Made by a program: the position numbers and the translations under genes. Of a stretch of DNA of 64,000 nucleotides, positions 1 through 8,592 are shown one piece after another; positions within the stretch are counted from its first letter, which is position 1; every line of letters starts with the position of its first letter. The DNA is from Rosettibacter sp037481715 (GTDB taxonomy: Bacteria; Bacteroidota; Ignavibacteria; Ignavibacteriales; Melioribacteraceae). The notes under the pieces were generated by a model that did not search any database, was not told the DNA's origin, and was given only the letters and a program-made list of their open reading frames with translations. Location: contig JBBFLD010000007.1 in the NCBI GenBank assembly GCA_037481715.1, forward strand, positions 62,001 to 126,000, given 5' to 3'.

Positions 1-416
1 CTTTTAATATAACTGGTTCAATATTTTATTGGTCGGTAATTTTATTTTTGTTTTATCAAAGCATTTCTAATCTGATTAGTCCTGAGAATTTTATTTATTC
101 ATTAAAAAATCTATTAGCTCTAAATGAAAATATTCTAATATTAATTTCAATTTCACTTCAATTGCTTCAAACTGCCTTAGCATTGATGCTTATTTTAAAA
201 TTACACTTAAAAGCATCTTTAATAACAGTAATAATATCACTTAGCCTGATAAGTTTTATCTATTTTTGTAATTCTGTTGAAATCATCCCCGTCATTGAAT
301 TTTTCCCAAAAATTATCATAATTAATCAAGATGGAGTAATTAAATCATTGCTCAATATTCTATTTTTCATTATTGCCTTAATAATTTCAAGAATAATAAA
401 CAGCCAAAATTATTAG
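1..416 (+). CDS. Hydrophobic membrane protein, 5' end missing
   Basis: The reading frame is already open at base 3 and continues without a stop to the TAG at 414-416, so the gene begins left of the window. The in-frame TTG at 48 is therefore probably not the start. The visible 137 residues are very rich in Ile, Leu and Phe and form about three or four membrane-spanning stretches, with only a short polar tail. No family motif is recognised. The stop overlaps the stop of the convergent gene by four bases. An integral membrane function is inferred from composition only. Confidence 0.5.
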   Translation, partial: FNITGSIFYWSVILFLFYQSISNLISPENFIYSLKNLLALNENILILISISLQLLQTALALMLILKLHLKASLITVIISLSLISFIYFCNSVEIIPVIEFFPKIIIINQDGVIKSLLNILFFIIALIISRIINSQNY

Positions 417-1054
417 CTCTTTCTTAATTTTATTACAAAGTAAATAAAACCAATAACGATTAATAATTCACCAGCCAAGAAAAATTCCCAGAGAAATTCT
501 ACAGGAGAATATGAATTAACTCGTGATTGAAAGTTCCACATAAATGAAAATAGAATTAGAGCAACCCCCAGAACAGCAGCAGCAATACTTATTTTATTAG
601 TTCTTAATAAAAATCCTTTTTGTTGTAAATGAATACTTATAAACGAGAAGAGAATCATACTTATTGAAATAACTACAGGAGCATAAACTGGTGCAATCCA
701 TGGAACTGGAATTAAAAATAACAAATCATCTGTTGACAAAGATGGAGGCCAGTTCAAAAATATTTTAAGCCATATATAATAAAATATGTCCCACACACCA
801 AAAGTATAAATGAAGAAAAAAAATCTTTCGAGAAATGATTTTCCGCACAAATAAGATACACCTACCAACATAACTATCGTTGAAAATTCACGGAGAATTT
901 CTATCAATAATATTTTATTAGAAATTAATTTTAATGGAAAGGAAAAACCTTCTGGATAATAAAGCTCTCTTAAGTAAACAACAACTGCTGCTTCTATATT
1001 TGCCATTGCAGCGGCATAAATGAATAGCAAAATAAATTTTACAATTGGTTTCAT
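413..1054 (-). CDS. Six-helix integral membrane protein, unknown function
   Basis: This 213-residue protein has about six hydrophobic helices (roughly residues 7-29, 50-70, 78-96, 120-142, 152-172 and 190-208) and short basic ends, so it should sit in the inner membrane. The ATG follows a GAGGG ribosome site. Two proline-rich loops, around residues 101-125, are the only polar features. I do not recognise the family and assign no activity. It is a single gene on this strand: the next upstream gene, greA, points away, and the gene beyond its end is convergent. Confidence 0.6.
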   Translation of the reverse strand: MKPIVKFILLFIYAAAMANIEAAVVVYLRELYYPEGFSFPLKLISNKILLIEILREFSTIVMLVGVSYLCGKSFLERFFFFIYTFGVWDIFYYIWLKIFLNWPPSLSTDDLLFLIPVPWIAPVYAPVVISISMILFSFISIHLQQKGFLLRTNKISIAAAVLGVALILFSFMWNFQSRVNSYSPVEFLWEFFLAGELLIVIGFIYFVIKLRKS

Positions 1055-1112
1055 TGTAACCCTCTTCTAAAATAATAGTTGAAAACTTCACATATAATTT
1101 TTATTTTTTCAA

Positions 1113-1141
1113 TGCCACTGTGGAACAGTGGCAATTTTTTT
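1113..1141 (+). terminator. Intrinsic terminator-like hairpin before greA
   Basis: An eight-base stem TGCCACTG (1113-1120) pairs perfectly with CAGTGGCA (1126-1133) across a five-base loop, and a run of T follows from 1135. The T-run lies on the + side, so it would stop rightward transcription. It sits about 60 bases before the greA start, in the divergent gap. It may stop read-through from upstream or be a leader terminator of the greA operon. The sequence cannot separate these. Confidence 0.6.
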
Positions 1142-1197
1142 TGACTACAAAGCAAAATAACATTTCTTTTTTTAGCAACAAATAAGGAGTGATGAAA

Positions 1198-1668
1198 GTG
1201 TCGAACTTTGTTTATCTAAGTAAAGAACGAATTAGAGAACTCGAAAAAGAATTAGCAGAACTCAAAAATAATGGTCGCAAAAAAATGGCAGAACGTATTG
1301 CAGAAGCAAGAGCACACGGCGACCTCTCCGAAAATGCGGAATATGATGCTGCAAAAGAAGAACAGGGATTACTCGAGTTAAAAATTAGCAAACTCGAAGA
1401 CCTTCTTTCAAGAGCAAGAGTTATAGATACTTCAAATATGCCAAAAGACCAAGCTCATATTTTATCCAAAGTGAAAGTAAAAAATCTGAACAACAATAAA
1501 ATTTATGAGTACATTCTTGTATCTCCAGAAGAAGCAGATTTGGAGAAAGGAAAAATTTCAATTACTTCACCTGTTGGACAAGCATTAATGGGAGTAAAGG
1601 TGGGTCAAACTGTAGAAGCTAAAGTTCCTGCAGGCATTATAAAATTTGAAGTGCTCGGGATTGAGTAA
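1198..1668 (+). CDS. greA: Transcription elongation factor GreA
   Basis: GreA enters the RNA polymerase secondary channel and stimulates cleavage of backtracked RNA. The N-terminal coiled coil (about residues 5-75) carries the diagnostic ARAHGDLSENAEYDAAKEEQ block, with the two acidic tip residues. The C-terminal FKBP-like domain ends in a VKVGQTVEAKVPAG stretch. I place the start at GTG 1198, because AAGGAG at 1184-1189 is then eight bases away. In-frame GTG 1189 and ATG 1192 overlap or abut that site. The 156 residues match the usual family length of about 158. It heads an operon running through ribD, tilS, hpt and ftsH. Confidence 0.96.
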   Translation: MSNFVYLSKERIRELEKELAELKNNGRKKMAERIAEARAHGDLSENAEYDAAKEEQGLLELKISKLEDLLSRARVIDTSNMPKDQAHILSKVKVKNLNNNKIYEYILVSPEEADLEKGKISITSPVGQALMGVKVGQTVEAKVPAGIIKFEVLGIE

Positions 1669-1669
1669 A

Positions 1670-2761
1670 TTGTTAGATGATTCTTACATACAAATTACAT
1701 TAGAACTTGCAAAAAAAGGGAAAGGTAAGGTTAGTCCAACTCCTTTAGTTGGTGCTTTACTTGTTAAGAACGATAAAATTATTAGCGCAGCATATAGAAG
1801 TTCTCCAGATGAAATTAGTACAGAACTTTTAGCATTAAAAAATTCTAAAGAAAATCCTGAAGGTGCTACTCTTTACACAAATTTAGAACCGTGTACTTTA
1901 TCAACAGATAAGCAGGATTGCATTGATACCATAATTAAATCCAAAATAAAAAAAATTGTAATAGGTACATTAAATCCTCAGCCTGAACATAATGGTCAGG
2001 CAGTAAAAAAATTTAGAAAAGCAGGTCTAGAAGTTAAAACCGGCCTGCTTGAAAAAGAATGCATTGATATAAACAAATTTTATTTCAAATATTGCACCAA
2101 ATCGCTGCCTTATGTTACACTTAAAATGGCAATAACAATTGATGGAAAAATTGCAGATAGCAGCGGCAATTCAAAATGGTTGACTTCAGTTGAATCAAGA
2201 AGTTTAGTGCACGAACTTCGTTCTGAATATGATGCAGTTATGGTTGGATTCAACAGTGTAAAAATTGATAACCCAGAGTTAACTGTAAGATTGGTGGAAG
2301 GCAGAAATCCAAAAAGAATTATACTTGATACCAATCTTCAGCTAAGTACGAATTCAAATCTTTTTAAAAAAAATTCAGATAAAAATTTGATTATTCTTAC
2401 CTCAGTAAAAAATAAAAACAAAAAAAGAAAAATCGAGATATACAAAAAGAAGGACATCGAAATAATTTTTGTGCCTGAACAAAGAAATGGAAAAATTGAT
2501 TTATCCAAAGCATTATCAATTCTTGCAGAAAGAAAAATTATATCCATTCTTGTTGAAGGGGGCAGTAAAGTTTTCACAAGTTTTATAAAACAAAAACTTG
2601 AAGACGAGGTATTAATATTTTTATCTCCAAAAATTTTAGGGAACGGATTACCTCTTTGTTCAAATTTAGGAATCAAAAGCTTATCGAAGGCTATTAATTA
2701 TACGATAAAAGAAGTAGATAAAATTGGTGATGATGAACTGATTAAATTTGTAAGAAGATAA
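1670..2761 (+). CDS. ribD: RibD-like riboflavin biosynthesis protein with degenerate deaminase domain
   Basis: RibD normally carries out two consecutive riboflavin steps, pyrimidine deamination and then ribosyl reduction. The C-terminal reductase half (from about residue 145) looks intact: VTLKMAITIDGKIA, a WLTS motif, DAVMVG.NSV..DNPELTVR and ILVEGGSKV. The deaminase half is altered. The zinc HAE motif reads STE (residues 50-52), the substrate-binding SPNP reads SPTP, and the GRTPPC segment reads STDKQDC, although both cysteines (75 and 84) remain. TTG 1670 follows greA's stop directly and puts the N-terminus where the family begins; TTG 1661 is an alternative. A pure reductase (RibD2-like) role is possible. 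Confidence 0.85.
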   Translation: MLDDSYIQITLELAKKGKGKVSPTPLVGALLVKNDKIISAAYRSSPDEISTELLALKNSKENPEGATLYTNLEPCTLSTDKQDCIDTIIKSKIKKIVIGTLNPQPEHNGQAVKKFRKAGLEVKTGLLEKECIDINKFYFKYCTKSLPYVTLKMAITIDGKIADSSGNSKWLTSVESRSLVHELRSEYDAVMVGFNSVKIDNPELTVRLVEGRNPKRIILDTNLQLSTNSNLFKKNSDKNLIILTSVKNKNKKRKIEIYKKKDIEIIFVPEQRNGKIDLSKALSILAERKIISILVEGGSKVFTSFIKQKLEDEVLIFLSPKILGNGLPLCSNLGIKSLSKAINYTIKEVDKIGDDELIKFVRR

Positions 2762-2781
2762 TTGGGGCTTTCCCTGCATAG

Positions 2782-4140
2782 ATGAAAAAATTAGAACAAA
2801 AAATTATAAACTTCGTTAATCAATATAATTTGATTGAGAAAAATGATAAGCTGTTGATTGCTTTCAGCGGCGGGCCCGATTCAACTTTTGCAATCCATTT
2901 CTTAAATAAATTCAAAAAGAAATTTAAAATAGAAATTGCTGCGATTCATTTTAATCATCAGCTTAGAGGTAAAGAATCAGATGATGATGAAAAATTTTGT
3001 TATGATTTATGTCAATCCTTGAATATTCCTCTTTTCTCATTCAAACTGAATGTAAAAGAATATGCTGAAAAAAATAAATTATCAATTGAAGAAGCTGCAA
3101 GAATACTTCGTTACAACATTCTTGAAAATTTCTCTAAAGAAAACAACTTTAATAAAATTGTAACAGCTCACAATTTATCTGACAATACTGAAACTGTTTT
3201 AATGAATCTTTTTAGTGGAACTGGATATTCAGGTTTATCAGGAATCCCGATAAAACGTGGAAAAATTATTCGTCCCTTTCTTTGCATATCAAAAGAAGAA
3301 ATTTTAGAATATCTAAACAATCACAACATCAGCTATCGAATTGATTCTTCTAATCTTCAAGATGATTTCAAAAGAAATTTCATTCGCAATAAAATTATTC
3401 CTCTAATTAAAGAAAGGATTAATCTTAGAGTTGATGATGCTGTATTTCGTTCCTCTAAAATTTTAGAGAATTTTTCTTCTATTATTAATAATTATATAAA
3501 TGAATTAATTACAAAACATGTTCGAATCTCGCAGGATAATGTTTTCATCAAATCATCAGCAAAAAAAATTGAAAATGGAATTTTTGGTGAATTAATCAAG
3601 AAACTTTTGAAAGATAATTTTAATTATCAGATAGAATTCCAAGACATACACAGAATAAAATCACTTTTTGAAAAACAAAAAGGGAAAAAAATTTATCTCT
3701 CAAAAAACTTAATTGTTTTTCGAGAAAAAAATGGAATTAAAATTTTTTCGAAGAAAGAAGAAAGTAATTCAATAATTCAGTTAAAGGTTGGAGAAAGTGT
3801 TTTAATTAATGGAAAGACTTTAAAAATTGAAGAAGTTCATAAAAGCCAAATTAAATTTGGCAAATCAAAAAATATTGAATACATTTCTGCTGATGACTTA
3901 AATGATACATTTGTTTTAAGAAAATGGCAACCGGGCGATAAATTTGTTCCTCTTGGAATGAAGAAACCCAAAAAAATTTCTGATTTTTTAACTGATGCAA
4001 AAATTAAATCTTCAGAAAAAAAAGATAAATTTGTTCTTGTGAATAATAAGTTTATTGTCTGGCTTGTCGGTTTAAGAATTGACGACAGATTTAAAATTAC
4101 TTCACAAACAAAAAGGATATTAAAACTGTGGATAAAATAG
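2782..4140 (+). CDS. tilS: tRNA(Ile)-lysidine synthase TilS
   Basis: TilS attaches lysine to C34 of the CAU-anticodon tRNA-Ile, so that it reads AUA and is charged with isoleucine. The ATP-pyrophosphatase loop SGGPDS is at residues 29-34, followed by the family's AAIHFNHQLRG and the TAHNLSDNTETVLMNLFSGTG block. The C-terminal substrate-binding domain is recognised by RKWQPGDKFVPLGM and KISDFLTDAKI. The 452-residue length is normal. The gene starts 21 bases after ribD and its last 13 bases overlap the GTG start of hpt. The order tilS-hpt-ftsH is also found as a conserved block in other bacteria. Confidence 0.95.
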   Translation: MKKLEQKIINFVNQYNLIEKNDKLLIAFSGGPDSTFAIHFLNKFKKKFKIEIAAIHFNHQLRGKESDDDEKFCYDLCQSLNIPLFSFKLNVKEYAEKNKLSIEEAARILRYNILENFSKENNFNKIVTAHNLSDNTETVLMNLFSGTGYSGLSGIPIKRGKIIRPFLCISKEEILEYLNNHNISYRIDSSNLQDDFKRNFIRNKIIPLIKERINLRVDDAVFRSSKILENFSSIINNYINELITKHVRISQDNVFIKSSAKKIENGIFGELIKKLLKDNFNYQIEFQDIHRIKSLFEKQKGKKIYLSKNLIVFREKNGIKIFSKKEESNSIIQLKVGESVLINGKTLKIEEVHKSQIKFGKSKNIEYISADDLNDTFVLRKWQPGDKFVPLGMKKPKKISDFLTDAKIKSSEKKDKFVLVNNKFIVWLVGLRIDDRFKITSQTKRILKLWIK

Positions 4141-4691
4141 GCACACAAAATCCCGATGAATTATGGATTGGAACAGAAAAGTTTGTTCCTTTCATAACTG
4201 AAGAACAAATTCAGAAAAGAGTTGCAGAATTGGGCAAAGAAATTTCAAATGACTACAAAGCCAAACTCCCAATTTTTATTGGTGTTCTCAATGGCTCGTT
4301 TATGTTTATGGCAGATTTAATGAAGCATATAACTATCAACTGCGAAGTTGATTTTTTCAAACTCTCAAGCTACGGCGATGCAAAAATAAGTTCAGGAAAA
4401 GTTAAATTAGTAAAAGATTTGAATGCAGATATTACAGATAGACATCTGATTATTGTTGAAGATATTGTTGATACAGGTCTATCAATTAAGTATATCGAAA
4501 ATTTAATTGAGGAACATAAACCTGCCAGCATGAAAGTGGTATCACTTCTGGTGAAAGAAGATAGTATAAAATATGATGTTAAAATTGATTATATTGGATT
4601 TAGAATTCAGAATAAATTTGTTATTGGATATGGACTTGACTATGCTCAAAAATATAGAAACTTAAAATCCATATATGTATTAAGTGAATAA
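4128..4691 (+). CDS. hpt: Hypoxanthine (guanine) phosphoribosyltransferase
   Basis: The enzyme salvages hypoxanthine and guanine to IMP and GMP using PRPP. The PRPP-binding signature is present as LIIVEDIVDTGLSI, and the upstream GVLNGSFMFMADLMKHI segment fits the family's early PRPP loop. The C-terminal FVIGYGLDYAQKYRNL is the usual base-recognition end. The start is GTG 4128, which has AAAAGGA upstream and overlaps tilS, implying translational coupling. The 187-residue size is standard. Confidence 0.95.
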   Translation: MDKIGTQNPDELWIGTEKFVPFITEEQIQKRVAELGKEISNDYKAKLPIFIGVLNGSFMFMADLMKHITINCEVDFFKLSSYGDAKISSGKVKLVKDLNADITDRHLIIVEDIVDTGLSIKYIENLIEEHKPASMKVVSLLVKEDSIKYDVKIDYIGFRIQNKFVIGYGLDYAQKYRNLKSIYVLSE

Positions 4692-4713
4692 AAGGAAGGT
4701 GAAATTTTAATTT

Positions 4714-6789
4714 ATGGCAAACAACGAAAATCGACATAAAAATAACAAATCAAAACAACCTTTTGGAAATGGTTCTCAAAAACCAGAAGGTGATTTTGAT
4801 TGGTCGAAAATTATTAAAAGTGTTATAAGCTGGGGAACTGTAATCATTGCAGCAGTCATTATCATGCAATTTATGAAATCTGGTTCTCCTAATATTGTAG
4901 ATGTTCCATACGATGTTTATGAAAAATTCCTTGAAAGCGGAAAAATAGCAAGTGCAAAAATTGTAAAAACGGATGTAAATGATTACAGATTCGAAGGGAA
5001 ACTAATTCAAAAAGAAAAAATTTTTTTGAATGGTGCTTTCATAGATGTTCAAAATTTCAGCGTAACTCTTATAGAACCAGTCCTTCAGGACCAAGTTAAA
5101 GTCTGGAAAGAAAAAAATATTAAGTTCACATTTGTCAAAGAATCTAACGAATGGACTTCAATTTTATTTGGACTTTTACCATGGATTATAATTTTTGGCA
5201 TCTGGATTTTAATTTTCAGAAGAATGCAGGCTGGTGCTGGAGGAACAAAAGGAATATTTAATTTTGGAAAGAGCAGAGCTAAATTAATTACAGAATCAGC
5301 TGTAAAGGTTACATTCAAAGATGTTGCAGGAGCAGACGAAGCTAAATTAGAACTTCAGGAAATAATTGAATTCTTAAAAGAACCGGCAAAATTTCAAAGA
5401 CTTGGTGGTAAAATTCCTCGCGGGGTTTTATTGCTCGGACCTCCAGGAACAGGAAAAACACTTCTTGCCAGAGCAGTTGCTGGCGAAGCTGGTGTTCCAT
5501 TCTTTTCAATATCAGGAGCTGACTTCGTAGAAATGTTTGTTGGGGTTGGTGCAAGTCGTGTGCGCGACCTATTTGAACAGGGAAAGAAAAATGCACCATG
5601 TATAATTTTTATTGATGAAATTGATGCTGTCGGAAGACATCGCGGTGCAGGATTAGGTGGTGGACACGACGAAAGAGAGCAAACATTAAATCAATTGCTC
5701 GTAGAAATGGACGGCTTTGAACAAAATAGTGGTGTAATTATCATTGCAGCTACTAACCGTCCTGATGTACTTGACCCAGCATTATTAAGACCAGGAAGAT
5801 TCGATAGACAAATTGTTGTTGACCGCCCAGATGTAAAAGGTAGAGAAGGAATCTTAAAAGTTCATACAAGAAAAATTCCTCTCGACTCAGATGTTGATTT
5901 AGAAGTTCTTGCAAAAGCAACTCCAGGGCTTGCAGGTGCCGAATTAGCTAACATGGTTAACGAAGCAGCACTTCTTGCAGCTCGAAAAAATAAAAAGAAA
6001 GTCTCAATGGAAGATTTTGAAGAAGCTAAAGATAAAGTAATGATGGGAATGGAAAGAAAAAGTTTGATTATTTCTGAAGAAGAAAAGAAAATTACTGCAT
6101 ATCACGAAATTGGTCATGTCCTTGTTGCAAAAATGCTTCCTGAGGCAGACCCAGTTCACAAAGTAACAATTATTCCGCGTGGAAGAGCCCTGGGTGTCAC
6201 AACTTATCTCCCTGTAGATGAAAAACATACTTATTCAAAAGAATATCTTGAAGCAATGATTACTTATGCACTTGGCGGAAGAGCTGCTGAAAAAATTGTA
6301 TTTAAGAGATTTACAACAGGTGCAGGAAACGACATTGAAAAAGCCACAAACATTGCGCGCAAAATGGTATGCGAATGGGGCATGAGCGAAAAACTTGGTC
6401 CGCTTGCATACGGCTCTAAAGAAGAAGAAATTTTCCTTGGAAGAGAAATTACAAAACATAAAGATTACAGTGAAAAGACAGCTCAAGAAATTGACGAAGA
6501 AGTTAAAAAGATTGTTATGACATGCATGGAAAGAGCAGAAAAGATTTTACAGGAAAATGTTGACTTGCTTCACAAGCTTTCAAAAGAACTACTTGAAAGA
6601 GAAATTCTTGATTCAGAAGAAATTGATAAAATTATTAAAGGAGAAGAACTTCCCCCTGTAAAACGAAATGGCTCTGGTAACAACTCTAATAAAGACCAGG
6701 AAATACCAGAACATGTTCAAAAATTATTAGAAGAAAGAAAGAAAAAAGAATCCTCCAAAAATTCCGATAAGGCTGATGGTAGCAAGTGA
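4714..6789 (+). CDS. ftsH: ATP-dependent zinc metalloprotease FtsH
   Basis: FtsH is a membrane-anchored hexameric AAA protease that removes misassembled membrane and short-lived regulatory proteins. Two helices (about residues 37-57 and 149-168) flank a periplasmic domain. The AAA module has Walker A GPPGTGKT at 242-249, Walker B IIFIDEIDAVG, and the second region of homology ending in RPGRFDRQIVVDRPD. The protease zinc motif is HEIGH at residues 464-468; the usual middle Ala is Ile, but the ligands and Glu465 are kept. A charged, low-complexity tail follows residue 640. The next gene starts inside its last 14 bases. Confidence 0.97.
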   Translation: MANNENRHKNNKSKQPFGNGSQKPEGDFDWSKIIKSVISWGTVIIAAVIIMQFMKSGSPNIVDVPYDVYEKFLESGKIASAKIVKTDVNDYRFEGKLIQKEKIFLNGAFIDVQNFSVTLIEPVLQDQVKVWKEKNIKFTFVKESNEWTSILFGLLPWIIIFGIWILIFRRMQAGAGGTKGIFNFGKSRAKLITESAVKVTFKDVAGADEAKLELQEIIEFLKEPAKFQRLGGKIPRGVLLLGPPGTGKTLLARAVAGEAGVPFFSISGADFVEMFVGVGASRVRDLFEQGKKNAPCIIFIDEIDAVGRHRGAGLGGGHDEREQTLNQLLVEMDGFEQNSGVIIIAATNRPDVLDPALLRPGRFDRQIVVDRPDVKGREGILKVHTRKIPLDSDVDLEVLAKATPGLAGAELANMVNEAALLAARKNKKKVSMEDFEEAKDKVMMGMERKSLIISEEEKKITAYHEIGHVLVAKMLPEADPVHKVTIIPRGRALGVTTYLPVDEKHTYSKEYLEAMITYALGGRAAEKIVFKRFTTGAGNDIEKATNIARKMVCEWGMSEKLGPLAYGSKEEEIFLGREITKHKDYSEKTAQEIDEEVKKIVMTCMERAEKILQENVDLLHKLSKELLEREILDSEEIDKIIKGEELPPVKRNGSGNNSNKDQEIPEHVQKLLEERKKKESSKNSDKADGSK

Positions 6790-7444
6790 ACACGCAACTA
6801 TTGATTACCAAAGTGAAATTCTAAGAAAAGCAATTCATCTTTGTTCTCTTTCTATTCCTGTTATTTATTATTTTATTACAAAAGAACTTGCTTTAAAAAT
6901 TCTAATTCCGCTTCTAATTTTATCTCTCATAATCGATTTAGGTAGATATTATTTCAAACCAATACAGGATTTCTTTTATAATATTTTTGGTTTCCTTCTA
7001 AGAAGACATGAAAAAGACCATAAGAAAAAAAATCTGAATGGTGCTACTTATGTATTGATCTCTGCTGTAATAGTTATTCTCATTTTCCCAAAAATTTTTG
7101 TTGTTACTTCATTTTCAATACTTATTATTGGAGATATTGCCGCTGCACTTGTTGGAAGAAAATTTGGGAAAAGAAAATTTTTACTAAAAAGTCTTGAAGG
7201 AACCATAGCATTCTTTCTTTTTTCATGTATTGTAATTTTTTTTACACCTAAAATTGAAGGTAACTTTCTTGAATTTGTAATTGGATTTATTTCTGCAGCT
7301 GTTGGTGCATTAGCAGAAAATATTTCAATTGGCTGGGCTGATGATAATCTTGTCATTCCTATTTCTGTAGGAATTACAATGTGGATTCTTTATGCAATTT
7401 TTTTCCCTCATATGCCTCTTGTTCTTCCAAATGTTCCAAACTAA
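6776..7444 (+). CDS. SEC59/VTE-type CTP-dependent lipid kinase-like membrane protein
   Basis: This 222-residue protein has several membrane helices and the family block GDIAAALVGRKFGK, followed by KSLEGTIAFF (about residues 120-145). That block is typical of the SEC59/dolichol kinase and phytol kinase superfamily, which uses CTP to phosphorylate isoprenoid alcohols or diacylglycerol. The conserved WADDN near residue 188 also fits. The lipid substrate cannot be read from sequence. The ATG lies in the last codons of ftsH, so the gene is probably translated in the same operon. Confidence 0.78.
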   Translation: MVASEHATIDYQSEILRKAIHLCSLSIPVIYYFITKELALKILIPLLILSLIIDLGRYYFKPIQDFFYNIFGFLLRRHEKDHKKKNLNGATYVLISAVIVILIFPKIFVVTSFSILIIGDIAAALVGRKFGKRKFLLKSLEGTIAFFLFSCIVIFFTPKIEGNFLEFVIGFISAAVGALAENISIGWADDNLVIPISVGITMWILYAIFFPHMPLVLPNVPN

Positions 7445-7497
7445 GGAAACAAAAAAAATTACTAAAAGTATAAACCACAACAATTAAGACAAATAAG

Positions 7498-8592
7498 ATG
7501 AAACTGAAAAAATATTTTCTAAGCCTTTACTTATTAACAATTATAATTTTTCTTGCTGGATGCAATGCTAAAAAAACTGCTACCGGCAACGAAGATGATA
7601 TTTATGTGTTTGCTGATTCAACAGAATATTATAATCTCGAAGGTTCATTGCTTACAGTTTTCAATAAAATAATTTACACACCTCAACCTGAAAATCTTTT
7701 CAACTTGATAAGAAAAGACATTTCAACTCTCGAAAAGTATAAAGAAAAAAAGAATATAATAATAATTGCTCCTCTAAATTCTCAATCAGATGTTGCCAAA
7801 TATATTAATGGAATGCTTAGCGATGATGTAAAGAAACTGGTTTATGCTGATTCAATTAGTGTTATTAACAAATATAATCTCTGGGCTAATGACCAGCTGG
7901 TAATGATAATTACTTCGCCAACCATTGAACAATTAAATAAAAACATTCTTAAAGAAAGCGAAAATCTACTTTATTATTTTCAAAAAATATCGAACGACAG
8001 GCTTTATAAAAGTCTTTATAATTCCAGATATGAACAAAAAAATATTGAAGCGAGATTTTTAAGAGATTATGGCTGGATGATATATGTTCAAACAGACTTT
8101 CTGCTTGCAATTGATAAACCTCAAGATAAATTTGTTTGGTTAAGAAGAGCTCCCGGCACCGATATGGAAAGATGGATTTTTGTTCACTGGATTGATAATG
8201 CCTCGCCTGCTCTGTTAAACCGTGATTCAATTTATGCCATCAGAAACAGATTGACAGAAAAATTTTACAGAACATCAGACGACTCAAGTTATGTTGAAAT
8301 TTCTGATGATTACAGAACAACAAAAGAAGTTAATTTCCTAAATCGTTATGCTTTGATGACACAAGGTTTATGGCGAATGAAGGATGGTTCCATGGGCGGT
8401 CCTTTCATAAATTATACATTTTATGATGAACCAACTAAAAGAATTTACATGCTTGATGGTTCAGTTTACGCTCCAAAATATTATAAGAAAAAATTAATTC
8501 AACAGCTTGATGTTTTATTAAGGTCTTTTTTAACAAAACGAGAAGTTGATAAGAAAAGATATGAAGAATTAATGGCGGAACTCGAAAACTAA
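7498..8592 (+). CDS. DUF4837-family lipoprotein
   Basis: The N-terminus is a lipoprotein signal ending in LAGC (Cys22). The remaining 340 residues resemble the DUF4837 family of the Bacteroidota group; recognised pieces are RDYGWMIYVQTDF, WLRRAPGTDMERWIFVHW and the late LMTQGLWRMKDGSMGGPF. No catalytic motif is seen, and the biochemical role of the family is unknown to me. It is the last gene of the greA operon, 53 bases after the lipid-kinase-like gene. Its stop overlaps the convergent DUF2723 gene by four bases. Confidence 0.75.
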   Translation: MKLKKYFLSLYLLTIIIFLAGCNAKKTATGNEDDIYVFADSTEYYNLEGSLLTVFNKIIYTPQPENLFNLIRKDISTLEKYKEKKNIIIIAPLNSQSDVAKYINGMLSDDVKKLVYADSISVINKYNLWANDQLVMIITSPTIEQLNKNILKESENLLYYFQKISNDRLYKSLYNSRYEQKNIEARFLRDYGWMIYVQTDFLLAIDKPQDKFVWLRRAPGTDMERWIFVHWIDNASPALLNRDSIYAIRNRLTEKFYRTSDDSSYVEISDDYRTTKEVNFLNRYALMTQGLWRMKDGSMGGPFINYTFYDEPTKRIYMLDGSVYAPKYYKKKLIQQLDVLLRSFLTKREVDKKRYEELMAELEN

